This document shows, piece by piece, positions 7,789 through 16,215 of a DNA stretch of 64,000 nucleotides. A model generated the notes under the pieces. That model saw only the letters and a list, made by a program, of their open reading frames with translations, was not told the origin of the DNA and made no database searches. The translations under genes were made by a program, and so were the position numbers. Numbering within the stretch: the first letter of the stretch is position 1; every line of letters begins with the position of its first letter. Source of the DNA: Bacteroidales bacterium M7 (GTDB lineage Bacteria; Bacteroidota; Bacteroidia; Bacteroidales; Muribaculaceae); the NCBI GenBank assembly GCA_001689515.1, contig LUJR01000009.1:200565-264564 (forward strand). The letters run 5' to 3'.

Positions 7789-8227
7789 ATATAATATATA
7801 GCATGATCCTATATGGATTTAATTCGCAAATGCTCGGCTATTTGTAATAAGCCGATAATTCATCATAAATTTCGGCATAAGCGATTGTCATGTCAAGAAT
7901 TATTCGTATTTTCGCATATAGAGCATTATATGTGAAATTTCTATCGTTAAAAATCCACATCGTTCAGTGGAAGAATACTGTAACAGAGCTATCGCAAGTT
8001 ATTTTGGACCTCCATTTCTAAACTAAAACCTTGTGTAACTTTGGATGAACTTGTCGAGTCTATGTTATCTTTATTCAAAGAAGAACAAGATGGAATATTT
8101 AAGTCAACACATAATAAACTCACCTCCGCCGAGTGTTCGTTAATCGAATATAAGATTCCGAACATAGCGACTTCAACGAATATATCAACAACTTAAACGA
8201 CTGGGACTAACCTAAAAAACAAAATAT
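7789..8227. other. AT-rich accessory gap, possible gene debris
   Basis: This 439-base stretch has no convincing gene and is clearly more AT-rich than its neighbours. Two short open stretches in different frames, 7890-8021 (43 codons, from an ATG) and about 7960-8195 (no usable early start), could be remains of one frameshifted gene. I do not recognise either. A weak hairpin lies at 7834-7855. Together with the odd genes to its right it looks like a decayed acquired segment. Confidence 0.35.
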
Positions 8228-8428
8228 ATGAAGAAATCATCACTTCTAGCGCTTGTCGGTGTCGGATTGCTCATTCTGAACAATCTGTACTATCTTGTTG
8301 TCAACTCGTTAGATGCTTGGCAATATGGCTGGTACCAAATTCTTGGCTATGTATGGAACATTATTGTTCTCGCAGCATGGGTTCTTATCGGTCAATTCTT
8401 TCTAACACTCTATAAAAAATCAAAATAA
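8228..8428 (+). CDS. Small membrane protein, unknown
   Basis: A 66-residue protein with two hydrophobic segments (about 7-27 and 38-60), a Trp/Tyr-rich turn between them and a basic tail ending KKSK. I do not recognise a family. It ends one base before the next gene starts, so the two are likely coupled and may work together in the membrane. The low GC content and position beside gene debris suggest acquired DNA. The coding call rests on the clean hydrophobic pattern, the Lys-rich start (MKKSS) and the tight spacing to the next gene. Confidence 0.6.
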   Translation: MKKSSLLALVGVGLLILNNLYYLVVNSLDAWQYGWYQILGYVWNIIVLAAWVLIGQFFLTLYKKSK

Positions 8429-8429
8429 T

Positions 8430-8798
8430 ATGGCGGAGGAAAATGTAAACGAGATTCTTGGTATCGAGGATACCACTCCTCAAAATGGCACAACGTCAGA
8501 TGATATGGAGGCTATTGTATCGCATAACAATTCTACGGAGAATGCCCTTAACGTAATAGCGGGCATCGTTCTTTGGGGTGGAATCATAGCCACAGTTTTC
8601 TGTCTGTTTGCGCTCACTACAACTAAAGTAGTTGACCCTACATACAAGTATAGTATCCATTATGACACGGTTTTCAATCCCGGTGGATTGGTTATTTCTA
8701 TCGGGGTGTTTCTTTCTACGCTCACGACATGGGCTTTGCTTAGAGTTATAGCTAATATCTCCACGACTCTTAAACAGATAAATTCAAAAATGAAGTAG
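8430..8798 (+). CDS. Membrane protein with acidic N-terminus, unknown
   Basis: A 122-residue protein with an acidic, probably disordered N-terminus (about residues 1-38), a hydrophobic segment at about 40-64, a short polar loop with YKYSIHYDTVFNPGG, a second hydrophobic segment at about 88-110 and a basic C-terminus. There is no signal peptide and no recognised domain. It follows the 66-residue membrane protein by one base. Together they look like a two-gene membrane unit of unknown purpose. Phage or toxin-immunity functions are possible for small paired membrane proteins in accessory DNA, but nothing here shows that. Confidence 0.55.
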   Translation: MAEENVNEILGIEDTTPQNGTTSDDMEAIVSHNNSTENALNVIAGIVLWGGIIATVFCLFALTTTKVVDPTYKYSIHYDTVFNPGGLVISIGVFLSTLTTWALLRVIANISTTLKQINSKMK

Positions 8799-8933
8799 GG
8801 AGTTGCGGCACCGCCGCGTTTTGACGGCAGATGCTATCCCAGATGCAATGCGGCGAAACAAAATTGAATTTCGGTTCACCAATGAGACCGTGTGTCTTAT
8901 CGCCAGGGGTCAAACAGCACATTAATTAAAGGT

Positions 8934-9152
8934 ATGCATATACTTCCTTTTACAGTGTCGCCATTGACCATCAATTTCATTGCTGAGATTTCGGCATTGT
9001 TGGAGCGGTATGTCATGGCTCTTGAAAATGAGGACGGATTGCGTCTCCATAAGGCGAATCGCATCAAGACTATCAATAGTTCTCTTGCCATTGAGGGCAA
9101 TACTCTGTCGGAAGATGAGGTAGCCGATATTATCAATGGCAAAAAGTCTTAA
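8934..9152 (+). pseudogene. Truncated Fic family gene (N-terminal remnant)
   Basis: From the ATG at 8934 the 72 codons read like the N-terminal region of Bacteroidota Fic/DOC adenylyltransferases: MHILPFTVSPLTINFIAEIS, then EDGLRLHKANRIKTI, then the inhibitory-helix-like SSLAIEGNTLSEDEV and DIINGKK. In intact homologues the reading continues past NGK into the catalytic domain with HPFxxGNGR. Here it stops two codons later, and the DNA beyond is the 3' end of the opposite-strand CPBP protease gene. The Fic catalytic domain is absent, so this is a deletion remnant joined to a housekeeping gene end. An upstream GTG at 8892 would add 14 residues with no family support. Confidence 0.8.
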
Positions 9153-10008
9153 CCAGGCTTTTTTGTTTCAGGGTCATCAGGAGGAGGAAGGTCGTGATGA
9201 TGCTGAGGGTGACCCAGAGGAGTTGGTGGGAGGAGGAGAGGGTGCCGATATCGTTGAGGGTGGAGGAGGTGGAGGTGCCTTTGGCTGTTGTCCATGTGAC
9301 TGTGGCTACGATGGTGTTGTTGAGGATGTGGCAGGTGATGGGAACCCAGAGGTTTTTAGTCCAGTAGAGCAGGTAACCGAAAAATGTGCCTAAAAGGAGG
9401 CGGGGGAAAAATCCGAAGAATTGCAGGTGTATCGCGCTGAATATGAATGCAGTGAGCCATATGGCTACGTGCGGGTTGATGCGCCCTGACACGAGCAGAC
9501 GCTGGATGCCTCCGCGAAAAAACAGTTCTTCGCTGAATCCGGCGAGTACGCCGACTATCAGTATCGACATGATGAGGCTGCTGACCGAATCACCTCCCAT
9601 GAGCACGTTGATGGTGTCACCTGCCCGCTCCTCGGCTTCACGCATCCATGTCTCTATGGATGCAAGCGATGATGGGAGCGTCAGCCCTTCGTTCCACTCT
9701 ATAATCATGTTCATCATCGGGATGGAACATATCATGGTGCCGACAGCCAGCACCATCGGGGTCATCCTCGGCATCGCATCGACATGGAGATATTCTGCTG
9801 GACGTGAGGTGTAGAGCAACGCGCATATCACCGGAGGGATGACAAACATTATCAGGTCATTGATAATGGTGGCTATGCGCAGGGTGGTTGCTGTCTGCCC
9901 ACTCATCAGAACTATGGAGCTTAACACGGCAGCCACAAGCAGTCCGATCATGGATATGAATATAAACATGAGGACGCGCTGCGAAAATTTCATCTTCATT
10001 TCAGCCAT
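9133..10008 (-). CDS. CPBP family intramembrane glutamic endopeptidase
   Basis: The 291-residue polytopic membrane protein carries the Abi/CPBP (CAAX protease and bacteriocin-processing) signatures: EELFFRGG (motif 1, EExxxR, about residue 180), FIFSAIHLQFFGFF (motif 2 with His) and CHILNNT (motif 3). It would cleave substrates within or next to the membrane. Targets are unknown. It is the last gene of the hisS-uvrB-ygiQ-trmN6 operon, overlapping trmN6 by 13 bases. Its 3' end overlaps the Fic remnant on the other strand and is very C-rich and G-poor on the coding strand (hand count for 9181-9300: 57 C, 14 G). Confidence 0.88.
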   Translation of the reverse strand: MAEMKMKFSQRVLMFIFISMIGLLVAAVLSSIVLMSGQTATTLRIATIINDLIMFVIPPVICALLYTSRPAEYLHVDAMPRMTPMVLAVGTMICSIPMMNMIIEWNEGLTLPSSLASIETWMREAEERAGDTINVLMGGDSVSSLIMSILIVGVLAGFSEELFFRGGIQRLLVSGRINPHVAIWLTAFIFSAIHLQFFGFFPRLLLGTFFGYLLYWTKNLWVPITCHILNNTIVATVTWTTAKGTSTSSTLNDIGTLSSSHQLLWVTLSIITTFLLLMTLKQKSLVKTFCH

Positions 10009-10706
10009 AGGTAGAAATCGTTGACAAGATTGAGGTATTGGGGTGTGTATTGGTTGTCGGCATCACGGATGTCAAGTGTGTCACATCTTGCTGACACATC
10101 GGCAGTGGTCAGCTGCCACAATGTGCGTGACGGCTGTTTGCCAGCCTTGGTGCAGACATGCGTTTTATGGCTCGGATTCAGTCGACACAATGAGGCTGTG
10201 AAACTGATTTCGTCATCAAGCGATGTCGGGGCAATGAGAGCTACCGAGCCGTCAACTGTCAGTATGCCAGCTGCTTTGCGTAGCAGGCTGACAGGATTGA
10301 GGGTGTCACCGTGCCGAGCTAAAGCACGGCGTGTATCGGGTGACTGGAGGTCTTCAGTGAAAAATGGAGGATTGCTGATGATGAAGTCATATTTAGTCTC
10401 ACTCGGTGCCGATGTGAAGTCTTCGCTGATGACCGAAATCCTATCGCTCCACACCGAACGTAACACGTTGCTGCGGGCTTCGGCTGCTGCCGCATCGTCA
10501 ATCTCAACAGCGGTAATCTCGGCGGCTGTGGTGCGCTGCGCCATCATCAGTGCTATCAGCCCCGAACCTGTGCCTACATCGAGTATGGAGATGGCTGAGG
10601 ACGGAATTTCAGCCCATGCACCTAACAGCACCCCGTCCGTGCCGACCTTCATGGCAGAGGCGGTATGCTCTATTTCAAACTGCTTGAACCTGAACGTGCT
10701 ACCCAT
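9996..10706 (-). CDS. trmN6: tRNA1(Val) (adenine37-N6)-methyltransferase
   Basis: The 236-residue class I SAM methyltransferase has DVGTGSG (residues 43-49) for SAM binding and NPPFF (112-116), the N6-adenine methylation motif. The N-terminal FRFKQFEIEHTASAMKVGTD is characteristic of the YfiC/TrmN6 family, which methylates A37 of tRNA-Val1. Length matches E. coli YfiC. The start overlaps the end of ygiQ by one base and the end overlaps the CPBP gene by 13 bases, so it is tightly embedded in the operon. The specific target tRNA is taken from the family and not shown here. Confidence 0.88.
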   Translation of the reverse strand: MGSTFRFKQFEIEHTASAMKVGTDGVLLGAWAEIPSSAISILDVGTGSGLIALMMAQRTTAAEITAVEIDDAAAAEARSNVLRSVWSDRISVISEDFTSAPSETKYDFIISNPPFFTEDLQSPDTRRALARHGDTLNPVSLLRKAAGILTVDGSVALIAPTSLDDEISFTASLCRLNPSHKTHVCTKAGKQPSRTLWQLTTADVSARCDTLDIRDADNQYTPQYLNLVNDFYLWLK

Positions 10707-12640
10707 TATCTCCTCCTGTTGCGCCGCTGATTGTCGGGATGCTGTGCTGTGCGGTTATAGCTGTTGCTGCGGTATAGGGGTTGGATGCCATGGGGAAACA
10801 GCTTGGTAATCAGGTCTTCGCGGTGCAGACGTTTGAGCGAGGCGACTATGGACCGCTGGCGTTCACGGTCATACCAGAAGAAAAATTGACGCTGCGCCTC
10901 TTTTTCCTCCTTGCTCCGGGCAGTGTAGACTTTCTCAAGCGTATAGGGGTGGTAGCCTGTGTAATAGATTTCCGTCGCTACGGTCATTGGCGTAGGCGTG
11001 AAGTCCTGAACCTGCTCGAGGTGGAAGTCTAACTCTTTGGTCTTTACGGCAAGATTAGCCATGTCTGTCTCATGGCATCCTGGGTGGGAAGATATGAAGT
11101 AGGGGATAAGCTGCTGCTTCATCCCGTACTTACGGTTTGTCCTGTCAAACAGCTCTTTGAATTGATGGAAAAGCTTGAATGACGGTTTACGCATCACGTC
11201 AAGCACTTCGTCCTCAGTGTGTTCGGGTGCCACTTTGAGTCGCCCTGATACGTGACGGGCTATCAGTTCTTCGTTATATTGGCGGTTGACTGCATCGATA
11301 TGCGTGTCGCCGCTTGGGTGCATCGACAAGTCGTAGCGCACACCGCTGCCTATGAAGCTCTTTTTGACTCCGGGAATGGCATCTGCCGCCTTATATATAT
11401 CAAGCAGCGGACCGTGGTCATTGTTGAGGTTGGGACACGGCTTAGGGTGTAGGCATGACGGGCGTAGGCATTTTTTGCATATCTCGATGTCTTTGCCGTG
11501 CATGCCATACATGTTGGCAGAGGGACCTCCGAGGTCGCTGATATACCCCTTGAAATCCTCCATCTGTGTCACCTGACGCACTTCGCGGAGTATTGACTCC
11601 TTGCTGCGTGAGGCTATGAATTTGCCCTGATGGGCGGAGATGGTGCAGAAAGCGCATCCGCCGAAGCATCCACGGTGCATGTTGACCGAGTGGCGTATCA
11701 TCTCATATGCCGGGATGACTTTGCCTCGGTAGCGCGGATGGGGCAGACGTGTGTATGGAAGGTCAAACGATGCGTCTATCTCCGCGGTAGTCATCGGGGG
11801 ATACATGGGGTTGACTTTCACAACTTTGTCGCCGCATGCCTGCCACAGTGTGGCTCCATGGTAACGGTTGCTCTGCTGCTCGATATGCCTGAAATTCTCT
11901 GCCTGGCACTTTTTGGATGCAAGACACTCCTCCATGGAGTGAAGTATGATATTGTCGGCATCGGTCTGCTGTGGCATTGCTGACTTTGGCAGTAACAGTG
12001 TCGTCTGTTCAAGGTAGGTCAGTTCCGACAAAGGTTTACCGCTATCGATATATTCGGCTATTGCGCATGTGGTCTTCTCGCCCATGCCGTAGACGAGGAT
12101 GTCGGCAGGTGAGTCCATCAGAATTGACGGAAGCAGACGGTCCTGCCAATAGTCATAATGCGACAGTCTCCTCAATGACGGCTCAATTCCTCCCAACACT
12201 ACAGGTACATCGGGATATAACTCTTTGAGGATCTTAGTATATACTATCGATGGATAGTCAGGACGTGCTCCGTGGCGTCCTCCAGGGGTATAAGCATCAT
12301 CATGACGCAGACGCCGTGCGGCAGTATAATGGTTGACCATGGAGTCCATCGCTCCCGGCGAAACACCGAAAAATAGGCGCGGTTTGCCTAATTTCTTAAA
12401 GTCACGCAAGTCGTCCTGCCAGTTGGGTTGCGGTACGATGGCAACCTTGTAGCCGTGGCTCTCGAGCATTCTGCCTATGACAGCAGCCCCGAAAGCCGGA
12501 TGATCCACGTAGGCATCGCCTGAAAACAATATCACATCGCATTGTTCCCATCCGAGCCGCTGTATCTCTTTGGCTGTGGTCGGCAGCCAGAGCTGTCCGC
12601 CATTGGATGTATTATTATGGTGTGGAGAGGGTGTAGACAT
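10706..12640 (-). CDS. ygiQ: YgiQ family radical SAM protein
   Basis: The 644-residue protein contains the radical-SAM cluster CFGGCAFC (CxxxCxxC) about mid-protein, preceded by an N-terminal YgiQ domain (LPTTAKEIQRLGWEQCDVI) and followed by a Cys-rich stretch (CKKCLRPSCLHPKPCPN) that may bind a second Fe-S cluster. It belongs to the uncharacterised YgiQ family: the radical chemistry is expected from the motif, but the substrate is unknown. The C-terminus is rich in Arg and Asn. Nine bases separate it from uvrB. Confidence 0.92.
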   Translation of the reverse strand: MSTPSPHHNNTSNGGQLWLPTTAKEIQRLGWEQCDVILFSGDAYVDHPAFGAAVIGRMLESHGYKVAIVPQPNWQDDLRDFKKLGKPRLFFGVSPGAMDSMVNHYTAARRLRHDDAYTPGGRHGARPDYPSIVYTKILKELYPDVPVVLGGIEPSLRRLSHYDYWQDRLLPSILMDSPADILVYGMGEKTTCAIAEYIDSGKPLSELTYLEQTTLLLPKSAMPQQTDADNIILHSMEECLASKKCQAENFRHIEQQSNRYHGATLWQACGDKVVKVNPMYPPMTTAEIDASFDLPYTRLPHPRYRGKVIPAYEMIRHSVNMHRGCFGGCAFCTISAHQGKFIASRSKESILREVRQVTQMEDFKGYISDLGGPSANMYGMHGKDIEICKKCLRPSCLHPKPCPNLNNDHGPLLDIYKAADAIPGVKKSFIGSGVRYDLSMHPSGDTHIDAVNRQYNEELIARHVSGRLKVAPEHTEDEVLDVMRKPSFKLFHQFKELFDRTNRKYGMKQQLIPYFISSHPGCHETDMANLAVKTKELDFHLEQVQDFTPTPMTVATEIYYTGYHPYTLEKVYTARSKEEKEAQRQFFFWYDRERQRSIVASLKRLHREDLITKLFPHGIQPLYRSNSYNRTAQHPDNQRRNRRR

Positions 12641-12649
12641 CTCGTATGG

Positions 12650-14731
12650 TTATTGCATCTGACGCTCTTTGAGGAGTGTTTCCATCTTCATCAGTTCGTC
12701 ACGCATGCGGGCAGCCTCCATGAAGTCCATGTTTTTGGCTGCCTGCACCATGTCTGAGCGCAGACGGTTGATGGCTCGTTGCATCTCTTCGTCGTTCATG
12801 TAGGGTATGACTGGATCAGCGGCTATGTCAACAGAGTGCATATACTCGCGCTCATACATGTCTGGCTTGGCTTTGCCTGTCTTTGCAGTCTTGGTGCCAC
12901 GTGCACCCATTGACTTCTTCGGTTCTTCGTCATCAAGGTCAAGACCGATGATCTTGTTGCGGGCTTTGACTATGGCTTGCGGAGTGATGCCATGTTCTTC
13001 GTTGTAAGCAAGCTGCAATGCGCGTCGGCGGCTGGTCTCGTCAATGGTCAGCTGCATCGAGTCGGTGATTTTGTCGGCATACATGATGACTGTGCCGTTG
13101 AGGTTACGCGCGGCGCGGCCGACAGTCTGGGTCAGCGAACGGTGGGAACGTAGAAATCCCTCTTTGTCAGCGTCAAGTATGGCGACGAGCGACACCTCCG
13201 GCAGGTCAAGACCCTCACGGAGCAGATTGACACCGATAAGAACGTCAAATGTGCCGTCACGCAGACCGTCAAGTATCTTGATGCGGTCAAGCGTGTCGAC
13301 ATCGCTGTGTATGTAGGCGGCTTTCATGCGGAGCTTGAGCAGATAGTCGTTCAGCTCCTCTGCCATGCGCTTGGTCAGAGTGGTGACGAGTACCCTCTCT
13401 CCGCGGTCTATGCGGAGGTTGATTTCCTCAAGCAAGTCGTCGATCTGGTTGAGCGACGGACGCACCTCTATAATCGGGTCAAGCAGACCTGTCGGGCGGA
13501 TCAACTGCTCTACTATCACACCCTCGCTGCGTTCAAGCTCGTAGTCGGCAGGGGTGGCGGATACGTAGACGGTCTGGTGTGTCAACCGTTCAAATTCCTC
13601 AAACTTCAGAGGACGGTTGTCAAGCGCGGCAGGCAATCTGAATCCGTAGTTGACGAGATTCATCTTGCGGGCAAGGTCGCCGCCGTACATGGCGCGTATC
13701 TGCGGTACGGTGACGTGGCTCTCGTCTATGATGGTGAGGAAGTCCTTGGGGAAATAGTCGAGGAGGCAGAACGGACGCATGCCCGGCTCGCGGCCGTCGA
13801 AATAACGGCTGTAGTTCTCTATGCCGGAGCAGTGACCCACTTCGCGCATCATCTCGATATCGTAGGTCACGCGCTCTTGCAGTCGGCGTGACTCCAATTC
13901 GCGTCCCTCCTTGAAGAAGTATCCTACCTGTTCGCCGAGATCAAGCTCTATCTGCGCCAGTGCCGAGGTCATTCGTGCCGGGGAAGTGACGAAGATATTG
14001 GCAGGGAACATCTTGAATGATTCGTGCGTTCCGAGATTCACATTGTCGTCAGGGTGGTATGTGGAAATGGACTCGATTTCATCGCCCCAGAACACCACAC
14101 GGATGATGATATCCTCGTAGGCGAGGCGGATGTCCACGGTATCACCTTTGACGCGGAAGTTGCCGCGTCCCAGCTCCATTTCGTTACGTGAATAGAGCGA
14201 GTTGACCAGATTGCGCAGAAACGCGTTGCGTGTGATTTTCTGACCTACCTTGATTTCGATGACGCTCTGGTGGAAGTCTTCGGGGTTGCCCATGCCGAAG
14301 AGGCATGACACCGACGACACTACTATCACATCGTTGCGACCTGACAGCAGTGCCGATGTGGTGGCGAGGCGCAGCTTGTCTATCTCGTCGTTGATCATCA
14401 GATCCTTCTCGATGTACTTATCAACTGTAGGAATGTATGCCTCGGGCTGGTAGTAGTCGTAGTAGGATACGAAGTACTGGACGGAATTGTTGGGAAAAAA
14501 CTGCTTAAACTCGCTGTAGAGCTGCGCGGCAAGGGTCTTGTTGTGACTGAGGATGAGGGTGGGTTTGTTGACACGCTCGATGACGTTAGCCATCGTGAAT
14601 GTCTTGCCCGAACCGGTCACACCGAGCAATGTCTGGGCTGGATTGCCCATGTTGATGCCCTCCACAAGCTGGTCTATGGCTTGCGGCTGGTCGCCCGTAG
14701 GCTTGTATGCCGATTCGAGGTGGAATTTCAT
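12650..14731 (-). CDS. uvrB: Excinuclease ABC subunit UvrB
   Basis: The 693-residue UvrB is the helicase-like damage-verification subunit of nucleotide excision repair. It receives DNA from UvrA and recruits UvrC. Walker A GVTGSGKT (residues 37-44), the damage-clamping beta-hairpin YYDYYQPEAYIP, the DExx-type box DESH, helicase motif VI region QTVGRAARN and the C-terminal UVR coiled coil (MDFMEAARMRDELMKME) are all present. It is about 20 residues longer than E. coli UvrB, mostly in a basic linker before the UVR motif. It lies 10 bases after hisS. Confidence 0.97.
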   Translation of the reverse strand: MKFHLESAYKPTGDQPQAIDQLVEGINMGNPAQTLLGVTGSGKTFTMANVIERVNKPTLILSHNKTLAAQLYSEFKQFFPNNSVQYFVSYYDYYQPEAYIPTVDKYIEKDLMINDEIDKLRLATTSALLSGRNDVIVVSSVSCLFGMGNPEDFHQSVIEIKVGQKITRNAFLRNLVNSLYSRNEMELGRGNFRVKGDTVDIRLAYEDIIIRVVFWGDEIESISTYHPDDNVNLGTHESFKMFPANIFVTSPARMTSALAQIELDLGEQVGYFFKEGRELESRRLQERVTYDIEMMREVGHCSGIENYSRYFDGREPGMRPFCLLDYFPKDFLTIIDESHVTVPQIRAMYGGDLARKMNLVNYGFRLPAALDNRPLKFEEFERLTHQTVYVSATPADYELERSEGVIVEQLIRPTGLLDPIIEVRPSLNQIDDLLEEINLRIDRGERVLVTTLTKRMAEELNDYLLKLRMKAAYIHSDVDTLDRIKILDGLRDGTFDVLIGVNLLREGLDLPEVSLVAILDADKEGFLRSHRSLTQTVGRAARNLNGTVIMYADKITDSMQLTIDETSRRRALQLAYNEEHGITPQAIVKARNKIIGLDLDDEEPKKSMGARGTKTAKTGKAKPDMYEREYMHSVDIAADPVIPYMNDEEMQRAINRLRSDMVQAAKNMDFMEAARMRDELMKMETLLKERQMQ

Positions 14732-14741
14732 CGTCTGGGTC

Positions 14742-16106
14742 TTATCCGTTTATAACGTTTATAACTTCGTCGATGGTCAGAAGGTTCTGCTCGCCGCTGA
14801 CCATGTTTTTCAGCATGACCTTGCCCTCCTGAAGTTCGGTCTCGCCGATGATGGCGACATAGGGGATGGAGAGCGAGTTGGCATAACCGAGCTGCTTCTT
14901 CATTTTGCCGCCGTCGGCGTATATTTCAGCTGAGATGCCGGCATCGCGCAGGCGGTGTATCATCTTGAGAGATGCGGCAGCTTCTTCCTTGCCAAGGTTG
15001 GCAAACAAGACTGTGGTGGTGCGACGGGCCTCTGCGGGGTAGAGATCAAGGGCGTTAAGTACGTCATAAATGCGGTCGGCACCAAATGAGATGCCCACGC
15101 CGCTTACTCCTGGCAATCCGAATATGCCGGTGAGGTTGTCATAGCGTCCGCCGCCTGTGATGCTTCCTATTTCCACATCGCGGGCTTTGACTTCGAGGAT
15201 GGTGCCAGTGTAGTAGTTGAGCCCTCGGGCGAGGCTGACATCAAGATCAAGCATCGCGTTGATGCCCACACCTCTCACACCGGCTATGACTTCACGCAGC
15301 TCCTCCACGCCTTTGAGTCCGATTTCAGAATCTTTTAGTATGGTTTGCAGGTTGTCAAGGCACTCTTCTATTGTGCCTGTCATCTGGAGTATGGGACGGA
15401 GTTTGGCGATGGCTTCATCGGTCAGACCACGTTCTGCAAGCTCTTTTTCAACGTTCTCAATGCCTATTTTGTCAATTTTGTCTATGGCTACGGTGATGTC
15501 TACTATCTTGTCAGCAGCATCGAGAATCTCGGCGATACCGGCAAGCACCTTGCGGTTGTTGACCTTGACGATGACACGCACACCGAGGCGGCGGAACACC
15601 TCATCGATCATTGAAATCAGCTCCACTTCGTTGAGGAGGGAATCACTGCCCACGACATCGGCGTCACATTGGTAAAATTCGCGGTAGCGTCCCTTCTGCG
15701 GACGGTCGGCACGCCACACAGGCTGTATCTGGCTGCGCTTGAAGGGAAATGTCAGCTGATCCCGGTGCTGCACCACGAAGCGTGCAAACGGCACTGTCAA
15801 GTCGTAACGCAGACCTTTCTCGCTGATTTGCGGTGTCAGATGCACGTAATCGCCATCCTCTACCATCTTCATGTCTATGCCACGGAGATAGTCTCCCGAG
15901 TTGAGTATCTTGAACAGCAGTTTGTCACCCTCCGCGCCGTATTTGCCCATGAGAGTCGACAGATTCTCCATAGCCGGAGTCTCTATAGGGGCATAGCCGT
16001 AGAGGCGCATCACCTCGCGGATTGTGTCGAATATGTAGTTGCGGCGACCCATCTCTGCTGGAGTGAAGTCGCGTGTACCCTTGGGTATGGATGGTTTCTG
16101 AGCCAT
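14742..16106 (-). CDS. hisS: Histidyl-tRNA synthetase
   Basis: The 454-residue class II synthetase charges tRNA-His. Motif 1 region, motif 2 (QPVWRADRPQKGRYREFYQC), the HisA motif LARGLNYYTG and motif 3 (GGGRYDNL, GISFGADRI) are visible, followed by an anticodon-binding domain with KMKKQLGYANSLSIPYVAIIG. It leads a five-gene operon hisS-uvrB-ygiQ-trmN6-CPBP with short gaps or overlaps throughout, so repair, tRNA modification and membrane proteolysis are probably cotranscribed with it. Confidence 0.97.
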   Translation of the reverse strand: MAQKPSIPKGTRDFTPAEMGRRNYIFDTIREVMRLYGYAPIETPAMENLSTLMGKYGAEGDKLLFKILNSGDYLRGIDMKMVEDGDYVHLTPQISEKGLRYDLTVPFARFVVQHRDQLTFPFKRSQIQPVWRADRPQKGRYREFYQCDADVVGSDSLLNEVELISMIDEVFRRLGVRVIVKVNNRKVLAGIAEILDAADKIVDITVAIDKIDKIGIENVEKELAERGLTDEAIAKLRPILQMTGTIEECLDNLQTILKDSEIGLKGVEELREVIAGVRGVGINAMLDLDVSLARGLNYYTGTILEVKARDVEIGSITGGGRYDNLTGIFGLPGVSGVGISFGADRIYDVLNALDLYPAEARRTTTVLFANLGKEEAAASLKMIHRLRDAGISAEIYADGGKMKKQLGYANSLSIPYVAIIGETELQEGKVMLKNMVSGEQNLLTIDEVINVING

Positions 16107-16149
16107 AAAATATTTAAAAATAAGCGGTTTTCAAATCCATTTCAACCCA

Positions 16150-16157
16150 CAAATTTA
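16150..16157 (-). promoter_or_regulatory. Possible -7 box for the hisS operon
   Basis: TAAATTTG on the minus strand fits TAnnTTTG, 44 bases before the hisS ATG. No TTG is at the 19-21 base position. Confidence 0.45.
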
Positions 16158-16215
16158 CGAAAATCTTCTCAAACCTCCTATTGCAATCCGAAAGTTGAGA
16201 GAGGAGCGACACGGC

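Noticed and set aside
7834..7855. Intrinsic terminator for the ABC importer operon
   Set aside because: Only a 6-bp stem, a bulge and no T-tract. Too weak to list as a terminator.
7890..8021. 43-codon open frame in the AT-rich gap
   Set aside because: No recognisable product, no promoter and no neighbour support. Described only as possible debris.
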